Below, in pieces: positions 54,501 to 62,907 of a DNA stretch of 64,000 nt. Positions within the stretch are counted from its first letter, which is position 1. Each line of letters opens with the position of its first letter. The translations under genes were made by a program, and so were the position numbers. This stretch comes from Limnoglobus roseus. GTDB taxonomy: Bacteria > Planctomycetota > Planctomycetia > Gemmatales > Gemmataceae. The stretch spans positions 7,578,163-7,642,162 of the forward strand of contig NZ_CP042425.1 of assembly GCF_008254045.1 (NCBI RefSeq). The letters run 5' to 3'. The notes under the pieces were generated by a model. That model saw only the letters and a list, made by a program, of their open reading frames with translations. It was not told where the DNA came from and made no database searches.

Positions 54501-55286
54501 CTTCACGCGATAGGTTTCGCTCGCCCCACCGGGGAACTCGACGCGGTACGACAGGTCGTTCTCCACCGTCGGCAGGTGGCCGGCGAACTTCGGGTCTTCC
54601 AGGCTGCGGAACATCGGTCGCGGGTTCGCCCCTTCGACGACGAGGTTCGCTTCCGCGGGGACCGTCCCGCCGAAGTGCGCGATCACCAACAACGGGTTGC
54701 CGCGTTCGACCTCCGCGTTCCCCGGCTCGACGGTCACGGGAATGGAACTGCCGGCGAAGGTTGCAGCGAGGGCACCCGCCGCGGCCGGCGAGCGGAGGCC
54801 GAGAATCGCGAGAACTGCAATCAGAGCCGCGAAGGAAGCGGCGTGTAGGAACTGCGTGGCTCGCAAACCACGTTGCGGCACGGTCGCGAGCCAGTCGTGC
54901 GACCGGCCGTGCGCGACGGCCGATTCGAGCAACGACGATTGCAGGAAGCCGAGGGACGCGGCCGACTTCTCTTGCTCCACCGCCGTGAGCAGCAGTGCCG
55001 ACAAATCGGGGTGTTTGGCTTCGATCCGGCGGGCGATCCAACGCGGGTCGCGGGCCACTCGTCGGGTTGCGAGCCACCACCCCAGACCCGCGAGGGCCGC
55101 CCCGACCGCAAGCAGGGCGGCGAGCGTTCGAAGACCGGACGGGGCGTCGAAAACCGACCGATTCGCCGCGACGCCGACGGCGGCGAAGACCAGCCAACAC
55201 GCGGCCAGCCCGCCCCAGAGGCGGAGTTGCCGGAAACGGTCGCCTACGCGGTCGAGGAGTTGTCGGAGTTCCACGCTTGCGTTCAT
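51570..55286 (-). CDS. DUF4175-like membrane protein with Gln-rich coiled coil and GQPMGG repeats
   Basis: A 1238-residue protein. The ATG at 55286 overlaps the BatA stop, and ATGA is repeated at its own end. There are two or three N-terminal membrane helices, then beta domains (VTVPEGTEVTLFCQLNKPVT). A very long Gln/Glu/Arg/Lys coiled coil follows (about residues 500-960, e.g. QQTREQQERERQEREQ). A low-complexity Gly-Gln-Met-Pro segment (about 1000-1110, repeats GQPMGGQQPG, NPMGGQ) precedes a charged helical end. The architecture matches DUF4175-type proteins of MoxR/DUF58 operons. The repeats probably form a flexible tether. No enzyme motif was seen. Confidence 0.82.
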   Translation of the reverse strand: MNASVELRQLLDRVGDRFRQLRLWGGLAACWLVFAAVGVAANRSVFDAPSGLRTLAALLAVGAALAGLGWWLATRRVARDPRWIARRIEAKHPDLSALLLTAVEQEKSAASLGFLQSSLLESAVAHGRSHDWLATVPQRGLRATQFLHAASFAALIAVLAILGLRSPAAAGALAATFAGSSIPVTVEPGNAEVERGNPLLVIAHFGGTVPAEANLVVEGANPRPMFRSLEDPKFAGHLPTVENDLSYRVEFPGGASETYRVKVYEHPDLRRVNAHLVFPAYTNQPPKTAEDVRHVTVPEGTEVTLFCQLNKPVTVAKLLDEQKQELALTPHDAGLNVYKVTLTPKATQRYKLHLTDADGRANKLPADISVRVTPNQPPVVKVIRPGHDTRVSPLEELPLKADLKDDYGLARYGLSVTAPDQTSREIVLHEVSGPANLKKSQPDHLLDLEAMKAQPDQVVSYYFWAEDIGPDGKRRRTSGDLFFAEVRHFEEIFRQGEQQTREQQERERQEREQGQQGGNAQQADQLAELQKQIVNATWTLIRRETGAEPSAKFAENVKTIRESQQTVLQQAEALGEKLEAAASIEFLAQAMKLMTQAEKQLADAKSPAALPAALASEQAAYQALLKLRAREFDVTRNNSRQRSNSQSASNSRSPSQQQLRQLDLAEEQNRYETQSTARAQQERQAQRDREQRENNELADKLKELARRQNDLTDRVKELQSALEQAKEAKQKEELQQQLKRLRDQQQQVLRDTDDLKEQLERPENQEKRAEAKSQLEQSRENIRQASDALEKGQLSQAVNEGTRAGRQLDTLKEQLRKEAAGQFGEEMKELRQQARQLDEDQQKLTKQLDEMKQQNQKPGLRDSGEKEQVQKGLEQQQKRFTELNERMQKTVQEAEKPEPLLAQQLFNTARGAAEQKVGESLNLARQLAEAGGTADAAEAARKAGQGTEQLRKGVEKAAEKVLGGSTEAMKRAQRELDDLAEQFNLEVAQATGQPQRGKGEPNPMGNAGQNPPSQQSGQGQPMGGQQPGQGQPMGGPQPNPMSGQQGRPMGGQPGSPMGGQQGNPMGGQGGQQENPMGGQRGQQGQPAGGQQRGQGQQGRRSLTDPPMPGQQGGGNQQPSGTAQGREGPIREGGFREWTDRLRAAEDLIEDPQLRAEAAQIRDRVRTAREEFKRHAKEPDWKKLQDLVTKPMNELRTKLAQEIRRRESPDALVPIDRDPVPPQFADGVRRYYERLGSDK

Positions 55287-57325
55287 GTCGTTACCCCTTC
55301 CCGCGAGGCCAAGCGGCCCCGCCAACCGGCCAGGGCCGTTTCGAAGATGAGTACCAAGACGGCGGCGAGGATCAGCCCGCGCCAGATCGACTGATTGCGT
55401 TCCAGCTCCACGTCGCGCTGTTGCCGTTCGAACTGCTCGCGGCGTTCGACGTCGGCCCGTTTCGTAATCCGACAGCCGAACTGCTCCAAGGTTTCCACCG
55501 GCAGTGGGGCCGTCAAGCTCTCGGCCGGATCGAGGTTGACCGCGAACGGTCGTGACCCCGTACCCGTCTCGAAAGCGTACACGCCGGGTTGGTCGGCCCC
55601 ATCGAACGTGGTCGCGTTCGGCGTGAGCGGAACGATGCTGCCGTCCGGCTTGCGGACGGCGGTGCTTCCGGTGGAAACCGGCACGCGATCGCCGACGCGG
55701 TAGTTGGTATTGGTCGCCGGCCGGCCGCCGCGGAGTTCGAGGAGTGCCGTCATCAGCGGCACAAACTTCGACGAGCGGGCGAGCTGACTGTCAGCCGGGT
55801 GCCAGCCGCTCGCGAGGATCACGAGCCGGCCCTTCCCAACGACTTTCTCCCACACGGCCGCGTCCCCGTCGTCGAAGCGGGCCAAGACGCGGCCGCCCGC
55901 CAGTTGCGATTCGGTCAGACGGCGGTGTTTCCAGAAGTGAACCTTCGTGAAGTCGCCGAACTGTGGCCCGGCGAGCGGCGCGAAGAGTGGGTGGTCGAAC
56001 GCAATCTGCTGGAGCATCGCGTAACGGTCGGCCTTCGCCTCGGCCACGTCCAACGACCCGTCGGCCAGTTGCGCGAGTGTCTTCACCGAGCCGGGTTGTG
56101 TAAGTACGCTCAGCACCGTGCCGCCGTCGCGGAGGTACTGTTGCAACCCGCGGGTCGACTCCTCGGAGACATCGCCGTGGACGACGACCAACGGCGACGG
56201 CCGCACGGCATCAGCCGCGAGCGTTTCGTCCGGTCGAAGCCCCTGAACACGAACGGTGCGGTGGGGGGTGTCGTTCCACGCCCGGTCGAGGAAGTAGCGT
56301 AGTCCGGCGGGGTCGTCGGCCATGTCCGGGCCGACGAAGAAGACCGTCATCTCTTCCCGCGGCGGGGTGGCAATGTACAGCGAGTTATCGAACTCGTGAT
56401 CGTCACCCGTGATCCGCAACGCCGTTACGTTGGCCGACGGAAGAGGCTTCGGCACGTTCCTCACGCGACTTTCGCCGGGCGGCAGGTAAACCTCGTGAGG
56501 AGCCGGTTGCCCGGCCCAGCCGAGCAGGAATCGTTCCTGCCGCGACTGCGCGTCGTTCACCACCCGCACCCGGAGTTCGCCCTTCTCGGAATCGGGCAAC
56601 AGGTCGAGGCCCACATTCCCGCCGCCGTCGGTGACGGTCCGCAGTTCCAGTTCCACGTCGGCCGGCCACTCGAAGGCGTTCAGGCCGGTCAACTTCGCCC
56701 CTTGCGGCAGGTCGCTCACGAGCACGACTTTGCCCGCCTTCCGGCCGCCGGCCGACCCCGGATTCAGGATCGCCCCCACGGCTTCGATCAGGGCCGGGCC
56801 GAGTTCGGTGCCACCCCAGGTCGGCTTCAAGCGGCTCAATCGTTCGCGGGCGACGGCCGACTGCTGCCCGGCGTCGAGGTGTTCCGACTCGTCGAAGCCG
56901 AGGACCGGCCGCACCGTTTGATCGAACGCCCAGACGCCGATACGGTCGGCGGGCCGTGTTTGTGCCAGGGCTTCTTCGGCCTGCGCGACGGCCTTCACCC
57001 ACAGGTCGCCGCGGCGGAGGCTGGCGCTCGTGTCGATCAAGATCAGCACCCGCTGCCCGGCCCCGCCCGCGTCGGCGGTCGATTCCGTTCGCAGGAACGG
57101 CCGCATGAACGCGAAGCCCAACAGCACCAGGGCCGCGATTCGCAGGAGGAGCAGCAGCAATTGATCGAGTCGGCGTTTCTGGGCCGGCGGGGGCGGCGAC
57201 GCCGTCAGGAACATGAGCGAGCTGAACGGCACCTGCCCCTTCGGCCGGCGGCGGATCAGGTGGAACCAGATCGGGGCGGCGACGGCGAGCAAGCCGAGGG
57301 CGTACAGCGGCGCGAGGAAGCTCAT
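55283..57325 (-). CDS. BatA-like vWA membrane protein
   Basis: A 680-residue protein with the BatA N-terminus (FLAPLYALGLLAVAAPIWFH, LIRRRPKGQVPFSSLMFL) and a second helix. The vWA domain has an intact MIDAS start, VLILIDTSASLRRGDLW, then GTELGPALIEAV and GKVVLVSDLPQG. A large periplasmic beta domain follows and the last helix is near the C-terminus. Such proteins pair with MoxR and DUF58 partners in aerotolerance-type (Bat) operons that support envelope integrity or protein maturation. ATGA overlaps connect it to both neighbours. Confidence 0.9.
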   Translation of the reverse strand: MSFLAPLYALGLLAVAAPIWFHLIRRRPKGQVPFSSLMFLTASPPPPAQKRRLDQLLLLLLRIAALVLLGFAFMRPFLRTESTADAGGAGQRVLILIDTSASLRRGDLWVKAVAQAEEALAQTRPADRIGVWAFDQTVRPVLGFDESEHLDAGQQSAVARERLSRLKPTWGGTELGPALIEAVGAILNPGSAGGRKAGKVVLVSDLPQGAKLTGLNAFEWPADVELELRTVTDGGGNVGLDLLPDSEKGELRVRVVNDAQSRQERFLLGWAGQPAPHEVYLPPGESRVRNVPKPLPSANVTALRITGDDHEFDNSLYIATPPREEMTVFFVGPDMADDPAGLRYFLDRAWNDTPHRTVRVQGLRPDETLAADAVRPSPLVVVHGDVSEESTRGLQQYLRDGGTVLSVLTQPGSVKTLAQLADGSLDVAEAKADRYAMLQQIAFDHPLFAPLAGPQFGDFTKVHFWKHRRLTESQLAGGRVLARFDDGDAAVWEKVVGKGRLVILASGWHPADSQLARSSKFVPLMTALLELRGGRPATNTNYRVGDRVPVSTGSTAVRKPDGSIVPLTPNATTFDGADQPGVYAFETGTGSRPFAVNLDPAESLTAPLPVETLEQFGCRITKRADVERREQFERQQRDVELERNQSIWRGLILAAVLVLIFETALAGWRGRLASREGVTT

Positions 57326-58245
57326 CGGCGGCCCCCCTTGCCGCGTCGCGCGCGGGCCAAGAGCAGGTCGAACAGCACGCGCTCGAGCGGCTGGTCCGTC
57401 GTCAGTTGTTCGAAATCCGCGCCGACGCCGACGCAGGCTTCCCGGAGTGCGTTCGCGTGATTCGTGAAGCGCGTCCGGTACTCGCGGGCCGCCGTCCGCG
57501 GGTCAACGAACAGTTCCCGCCCCGTCTCGGCGTCCTGAAACATCGCGGCTGTGGAGAAGGTGAATCGCTCCTCCTCGGGGTCGAGGACCCGCACCACGAC
57601 AACTTCGTGCCCGGCCGCCCGCAGGTTTCCGATCGACGTTTGCACGATTCCGGTCGGCACGAGCAGATCGGAGAAGAGAATGAACAGACCGCGTCGCGGT
57701 GTCGCCGCCGCGACTTCTTCCAGCGGCCGGATCAGGTCGGTGGCCTTCCCCTGCGGCTCGCGGTGTAGCACGGCCATCAGGTGCGCCAGTTGCCCCGGCC
57801 GCGAACGGGGCGGCAGGTACTCCACGACTCGGTCTTCGAACGTCGCCAACCCGACGGCGTCCCGCTGCCGCGAGAGGAAGTACGCGACCGTGGCGGCGGC
57901 CGTGCGGGCGTAGTCCCACTTCGTGACCGGGCCAGAGGCGTAACCCATCGACCGGCTGCCGTCGACGATCAGGTGGCAGCGGAGGTTCGTTTCGTCTTCG
58001 AACTTCTTGATGTAGTAGCGGTCGCTGCGGGCGTAGAGTCGCCAGTCGAGGTACCGCGGATCGTCGCCGGGCGTGTACTGGCGGTACTCGCTGAACTCGA
58101 CGGAGAAGCCGTGGTACGGGCTGCGGTGCAGGCCCTTCTCGAAGCCCTCGACGACTACCCGGGCCCGCAGTTGCAAGCTCTTGATGCGCATGAGCGCGGC
58201 CGGGTCGATGAACGCCGGCCCCAAGGCGGTCGCCGTCGCAGCCAT
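57322..58245 (-). CDS. DUF58 protein (MoxR partner)
   Basis: A 307-residue DUF58 protein. It starts at 58245, where the MoxR stop and this ATG share a base (TGATG). The signature region is RSPYHGFSVEFSEYRQYTPG, DDPRYLDWRLYARSDRYYIK, and the vWA-like strand LIVDGSRSMGY follows. It is cytosolic. It always accompanies MoxR ATPases and is thought to be their adaptor. Confidence 0.95.
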   Translation of the reverse strand: MAATATALGPAFIDPAALMRIKSLQLRARVVVEGFEKGLHRSPYHGFSVEFSEYRQYTPGDDPRYLDWRLYARSDRYYIKKFEDETNLRCHLIVDGSRSMGYASGPVTKWDYARTAAATVAYFLSRQRDAVGLATFEDRVVEYLPPRSRPGQLAHLMAVLHREPQGKATDLIRPLEEVAAATPRRGLFILFSDLLVPTGIVQTSIGNLRAAGHEVVVVRVLDPEEERFTFSTAAMFQDAETGRELFVDPRTAAREYRTRFTNHANALREACVGVGADFEQLTTDQPLERVLFDLLLARARRGKGGRR

Positions 58246-59246
58246 CAGCGAACGCCCTCCTTGACGTGTTCTAGCAGGCGGTCGATGACGGTGTTGACGG
58301 TGACGCGGTCGGCGGCCGCGCGATAGCTCAAGAGAATGCGGTGCCGAAGCGTCGGGTGGGCGAGAGCGCGAATGTCGGCCGGCGAGACGTGGAACCGGCC
58401 TTCGAGCAGTGCCCGGGCCTTCGCGCCGAGGACCAGCGATTGCGCCGCCCGCAGTCCGGCCCCCCAGCTGACCCATTGAGAAACGAAGTCCGGCGCCCCC
58501 GGTTGCCCCGGCCGTGACGCGGCGGCCAGTCGCACGGCGTACCGGATCACGTCATCGGCCACGGGAACTTTCTTCACCACGTCGTGGAACCGTAGCACGT
58601 CGGCGGCGTCGAAGAGCGGCTCGATGGCCGGCGGCTTGCCAGCGGTGGTCGCTCGCACGACCGACACTTCGTCGTCTTCCGGCAGGTAGTCCACGACCAC
58701 GTTGAACAGGAAGCGGTCGAGTTGCGCCTCCGGCAACGGGTACGTGCCTTCCATCTCGACCGGATTCTGCGTCGCCAGTACGAAGAACGGCTCGTCGAGC
58801 GGGTAGCGCACCCCGGCGGCCGTCACCTGGTGTTCCTGCATCGCTTCCAGCAGCGCGGCCTGGGTCTTCGGCGGCGTGCGGTTGATTTCATCGGCGAGGA
58901 TCACGTTCGCGAAGATCGGCCCCTTGACGAACTGCATCCGCCGCTTGCCGTCGCCGGTTTCTTCGAGGATGTCGGTGCCGGTGATGTCGGCGGGCATCAG
59001 GTCCGGGGTGAACTGGATGCGCGAGAACTTCAGGTGGAAGATTTGCGCGACCGACCGCACGAGGAGCGTCTTGGCCAGCCCCGGCGCGCCGGTGATGAGG
59101 CAGTGCCCGCCGGCGAAAAGGGCCGTGAGGATTTGGCTCGTCGCCTCCTTCTGGCCGACGATGACCTTGCCCAACTCGCGCTCGATCCGCCCGCGACTCT
59201 CGCGGATCTTCTCGACGACTTGCTTTTCCTGGTCGAACTCGGTCAC
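58245..59246 (-). CDS. MoxR-family AAA+ ATPase
   Basis: A 333-residue ATPase from GTG 59246, preceded by AAAGGA; the longer open frame has no support. Walker A is ITGAPGLAKTLLVR, Walker B VILADEINRTPPK, sensor 1 ATQNPVEMEGTYPLPEAQLD, and the sensor-2 region is near HPTLRHRILLSYRA. This is the MoxR-proper branch that acts with DUF58 and vWA proteins as an ATP-driven chaperone for envelope or metalloprotein targets. It sits in the middle of the eight-gene operon. Confidence 0.95.
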   Translation of the reverse strand: MTEFDQEKQVVEKIRESRGRIERELGKVIVGQKEATSQILTALFAGGHCLITGAPGLAKTLLVRSVAQIFHLKFSRIQFTPDLMPADITGTDILEETGDGKRRMQFVKGPIFANVILADEINRTPPKTQAALLEAMQEHQVTAAGVRYPLDEPFFVLATQNPVEMEGTYPLPEAQLDRFLFNVVVDYLPEDDEVSVVRATTAGKPPAIEPLFDAADVLRFHDVVKKVPVADDVIRYAVRLAAASRPGQPGAPDFVSQWVSWGAGLRAAQSLVLGAKARALLEGRFHVSPADIRALAHPTLRHRILLSYRAAADRVTVNTVIDRLLEHVKEGVR

Positions 59247-59332
59247 GCTCGGTCCTTTCGGTGCTGGTCCGCGATCCCTCCGCAAAGCCTCCGGGTCGCG
59301 GCTAAACTGACCTCTGATCCCTGACCTCTGCG

Positions 59333-60184
59333 CTAGTGCGTCATCGCGTAGGTGATGATGTTGATGGCCAGGGGGTACGCCTTCTTCTCGGAGAACTCGC
59401 GGAAATACCACGGGTCGTCGCCCTCGCGCTCCCAGCCATCGCCGTTGTCGGTGTTGTGGCAGATGATCGACATCATCCGGCCCTTGTCGTCGAACAGTGC
59501 CCTGTAGTGCACGTCTTTCACGTTACCGTCGTGCCCCCGCTCCCAGGTGATGCCCTCGTCCTTGCCCTGCCACGCCGCATGGATGCTCGGGATCTGCGGC
59601 TTCTCCTTCAGGTTGTAGACGCAGTGAAAGATTTCGTGTTCCAGCGGCAGTTCCGTCGGCTCGCGGTCGGGGAACACCCGCTTGATCTCACGGTGGAAGT
59701 TGTCCCACTCGCTGTCGCCCCAGAAGTCGTCCACCATCAGGAACCCCCCGTTGAGCAGGTACTTTCGGAGGGCCAAGACTTCGTCTTCTGAGAACCCCAA
59801 CCGACCAGGTTCGACGATGTAGATGAACGGGTAGTCGAAGAGTTTTGGGTCGGTTAGCCGTATCGTGATCGGGTCGGGGTTCACGCGCAGCGACGTCAGT
59901 TGTTGGAGGCGGAACGAGAGGTTCAAGTCGGCGTCCGGCCAGTCGGTCGTCCAGCTCCCCCCGCCGCCGCGCCGCCCGTACCCGCCGCGGTAAGAGTCGT
60001 ACTCGATGCGTACGAAGGTGAACACGTCCTTCTTGAAGTCGGCGTCGGTCTGCCAGTTCGGGACGCCGGCGCGGTCGGCGGGTAGTTCGCCGCCGCGTCG
60101 GAACGGCCGTTGGGCCAGCACCAGCCCGGCCGTGAGAACCATCACCAGCGATCCGGCCGCCACCAGCCGCCGTGTCCGGGTCAT
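59333..60184 (-). CDS. DUF4159 exported protein
   Basis: A 283-residue protein with a signal peptide (RLVAAGSLVMVLTAGLVLAQ). The core FTFVRIEYDSYRG, then SRV-like LNLSFRLQQLTSLRVNPDPI, FIYIVEPGRLGFSEDEVLAL and GGFLMVDDFWGDSEWDNF are DUF4159 hallmarks. DUF4159 has a class I glutamine-amidotransferase-like Rossmann fold and is regularly encoded with MoxR/DUF58/vWA genes. Its ATG overlaps the stop of the upstream TPR peptidase gene. Confidence 0.9.
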   Translation of the reverse strand: MTRTRRLVAAGSLVMVLTAGLVLAQRPFRRGGELPADRAGVPNWQTDADFKKDVFTFVRIEYDSYRGGYGRRGGGGSWTTDWPDADLNLSFRLQQLTSLRVNPDPITIRLTDPKLFDYPFIYIVEPGRLGFSEDEVLALRKYLLNGGFLMVDDFWGDSEWDNFHREIKRVFPDREPTELPLEHEIFHCVYNLKEKPQIPSIHAAWQGKDEGITWERGHDGNVKDVHYRALFDDKGRMMSIICHNTDNGDGWEREGDDPWYFREFSEKKAYPLAINIITYAMTH

Positions 60185-62742
60185 GGCGTCTTCTCCGCGG
60201 GAACGTCGGTCAGTTTCAGCAACAATTTGTGGGCCTCCCGCAACCGCGGGGCGTCTTCGAGCGCCTTCAGCACTTCACGACGGGCCTTGTCGCGTTCGCC
60301 CTTCAGGTCGTGCAGGACCGCCAGCCGATAGTGCAGGTCGGCCGCGTCGGGTGGAGCGAACTGCAACGCGGCCCGGTAGCCGGCCAGTGCCTCGTCACGT
60401 TCCTTCAACTGCTCGGCGGCTTTCGCTAACGTGCGGTGCGGGGCCGCGATGAGCGGGTTCACGGCCAGCATCCGCCGAGCGTTGCGGGCCACGGTCGGCC
60501 AGTCGGCGTTGGCCTCCGCGAGTTCCGCCAACCGCTGGAAGGCCGTGAGTGCGTCGGCGTCGTACTTTGCCAGTTCTTCGAGAATGGCCGCCTCCTTCGC
60601 TACGTCCTTACCGTGCCGGTAGACGGCTGCGAGCGATTCGTAGGCGTTTCCCGCCCCGATGTACTGCGGGAACAGCGATTGAAGTTCTTTCAACGTCGTC
60701 TCCGCCTCGGACCACTTCTCCTCGCGAACCAACCGTTGGCCCAAACGCACGAGGCCGAAGAAGTTCTTCGGGTGTTTGTCCAACCACCCGCGGACGGCCG
60801 TCGAGTCGGCATCGGCCGGCAACTCCGGCTTGTCCCAGGTTGCCTCCGGGGCGACAGCCTTCGCTCGACCGCGTGCGAACTCGGCGAAGTCCGCGTCGAG
60901 TTTCGCGAGCGGGCTGCCGGTCCGCCGTTCGAGCGATTCGTTGATCGGCAGGCCCGCGCCGAGGTCGTCGAGAACCTGTGTGAGTGCCTCGAACTTGAAC
61001 TTCGTGATGAGGAACTCGACCGCGAGGGCCGACTCGAAGTAGGCGAACTGCACGTGCAACGCACTCTTCGCATTCATGAACGCGGAACTCAACTGACTCA
61101 GCGGCGTCAGGCCGTCACCCGTGATCATTTCGTGATACCGCGGGGTCAATCGCTGCCCCCATGCGGGGTTCTCCTGGGCCTCTTCGTAGACGGAAATCCC
61201 CTCGCTCAGCCAGCGGGGCATCTTGTTTCGGCTCTTGTGGAGTGTCACCGTATGGCAGAACTCGTGCCACAGGACGGCCTCCCAGTTCGACGGGTCTTTG
61301 CCCTGCGATGCGGGGCTGTTGGCCGTGATGACCGGGCCGAAGCAAACGCCGAGGAAGCCGTCGGCGCCGGGCATGCCGAACGTCCGCACGGCGAAGTCCT
61401 GTTTTCGCGGGAAGATTTCGACCGTGACCGCGCGATCGAGTTTCACGCCGTACTTCTTGCCGAGTGTGTCGCGAGCCCGCGTCAGGACGGCCATCGCGCG
61501 GGGGCAGTACAGTTCCGCCTCCTTCGCGTCCATCCGCAGGAGGATACCGTTGCCGGCCAGTGTGCGGAAACTGGCGAGGTGATCGCGGAGCGTCACAAGG
61601 TTGTGCGCGACGACGTTGTAGCCGTCTGCCGTGAAGACCTCGGACGCGAGTTTCCAACCCTCAGCCTCCTGCCCCAACCGGAGCAAGTCCTGGCAGAGTT
61701 GCAGCTTCGCAGGCTGGTAGTTGCGGTCCTTCTCCAGTGATTGCCGTTGGTACGCCGCCCCTTCGGTGAAGCGGTAGTCCTGCGACAACTTGCGGCCGAT
61801 CAGGTGTTCGACCTCCGGGTTCGCCGGCCACCGCGTGAGGGCCGTCTGACGTGCCTTCGCTTCGCCGGCCGCGTCGTTCTGCAAGTGAGCAACCACGGCC
61901 CGGAGTGCCCACGCCCGCGGCTCGCCGGGGTCCACGTCCATCGCCCGGCCGAGCGTCGCCAATGTGTCGGCGTACTTTTCGCCGTCGAGTTGGTGATCGG
62001 CCTGGAACAACAGGCTCTCGACGTGGTGTGGGTTGATCGCCAAGGCGTCGGCGATGGCCTTCGTCGCGCGGGCACGGTCGTCCTCGGCGAACGCCCGCGC
62101 GAGCAGATAATGGAAGTGCGGGTCTCGGGCGGCATCCTTCGGAGCCTTCTGAAGTGTGTCGGCCGCGAAGCCGCGGTCGTTCTTGCCGAGGGCGAGTTCG
62201 GCAGTGGCGAACGCGACGGCGACAGACCCCGGCTCGGCCGTCACCCCCGGCGCCGGCGGTGCGGCAGCCTTCGCCACCGGGTTGTAGAACTTGTCGAGGA
62301 CTTCCTTCGCGTCCGTCCCACGGGCGAGCAGGAAGCGACCGACTCCGATCCGCTCGGCCGGCGTCCGCGGCGTTCGCTCGCGGATGAGTTTCTCCAACTC
62401 GGCGGCCGGTTGATCCTGCCCGGTGCGGTGAAACAAATCGTAGCCGACCAGAAGCAACCCCAGGTCGGTCGGGAACTGCTGCCGGGCGAGCGCGAGCGTC
62501 TGGCCGGCCGCGTCGATCTTGCCGCGCGCGATCTCGGCACGGATTTTTAGCACCCACCACGCTTCGCTCGGTGCCGGCTTCGCGAGTTCGTCGGCCGCCA
62601 GCTTCGCGGTGTCGTCGTACTTGCCGGCGAGGAGAAGTTTTTCCGCGTCGGCGATCTCGGCCGCCTGACCGGGATGGGATGCGAAGAAAACGACGCCGAG
62701 GAGAATGAGGGGGAGACGAACGTGCTGGCGGTCCGCGGTCAT
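60181..62742 (-). CDS. TPR protein with peptidase MA-like (gluzincin) domain
   Basis: An 853-residue exported protein (signal MTADRQHVRLPLILLGVVFF...GQAAE). N-terminal TPR units (to about 400) are followed by a gluzincin domain with HEFCH (residues 493-497) in WEAVLWHEFCHTVTLHKSRN and the third ligand region PRWLSEGISVYEEAQ. TPR units return at the C-terminus. This is the peptidase MA-like superfamily; the active-site set looks complete. It is the first gene of the eight-gene operon and probably acts outside the cytoplasm. The 165-base gap to the divergent gene at 62908 must hold both promoters. Confidence 0.85.
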   Translation of the reverse strand: MTADRQHVRLPLILLGVVFFASHPGQAAEIADAEKLLLAGKYDDTAKLAADELAKPAPSEAWWVLKIRAEIARGKIDAAGQTLALARQQFPTDLGLLLVGYDLFHRTGQDQPAAELEKLIRERTPRTPAERIGVGRFLLARGTDAKEVLDKFYNPVAKAAAPPAPGVTAEPGSVAVAFATAELALGKNDRGFAADTLQKAPKDAARDPHFHYLLARAFAEDDRARATKAIADALAINPHHVESLLFQADHQLDGEKYADTLATLGRAMDVDPGEPRAWALRAVVAHLQNDAAGEAKARQTALTRWPANPEVEHLIGRKLSQDYRFTEGAAYQRQSLEKDRNYQPAKLQLCQDLLRLGQEAEGWKLASEVFTADGYNVVAHNLVTLRDHLASFRTLAGNGILLRMDAKEAELYCPRAMAVLTRARDTLGKKYGVKLDRAVTVEIFPRKQDFAVRTFGMPGADGFLGVCFGPVITANSPASQGKDPSNWEAVLWHEFCHTVTLHKSRNKMPRWLSEGISVYEEAQENPAWGQRLTPRYHEMITGDGLTPLSQLSSAFMNAKSALHVQFAYFESALAVEFLITKFKFEALTQVLDDLGAGLPINESLERRTGSPLAKLDADFAEFARGRAKAVAPEATWDKPELPADADSTAVRGWLDKHPKNFFGLVRLGQRLVREEKWSEAETTLKELQSLFPQYIGAGNAYESLAAVYRHGKDVAKEAAILEELAKYDADALTAFQRLAELAEANADWPTVARNARRMLAVNPLIAAPHRTLAKAAEQLKERDEALAGYRAALQFAPPDAADLHYRLAVLHDLKGERDKARREVLKALEDAPRLREAHKLLLKLTDVPAEKTP

Positions 62743-62907
62743 CGTCGCCACTCGCCGGAATCGGGAACGGGGCCGAACGCGAAACTGAGTGTAACACGCC
62801 CGACCGTGCGGGGGAACCGCTCTCCCGAACTTCTCATGAATCCTTCGCTTGGGCAAATTGGTACAACAACGCTCACTCTCTTTTCGTCCCTTCTCAACGA
62901 GGTGTCC

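Noticed and set aside
53076..54848. A 590-codon Leu-rich open frame on the plus strand
   Set aside because: The Leu runs are the antisense of the Gln/Glu codons of the DUF4175-like coiled coil, and there are no start signals or motifs.
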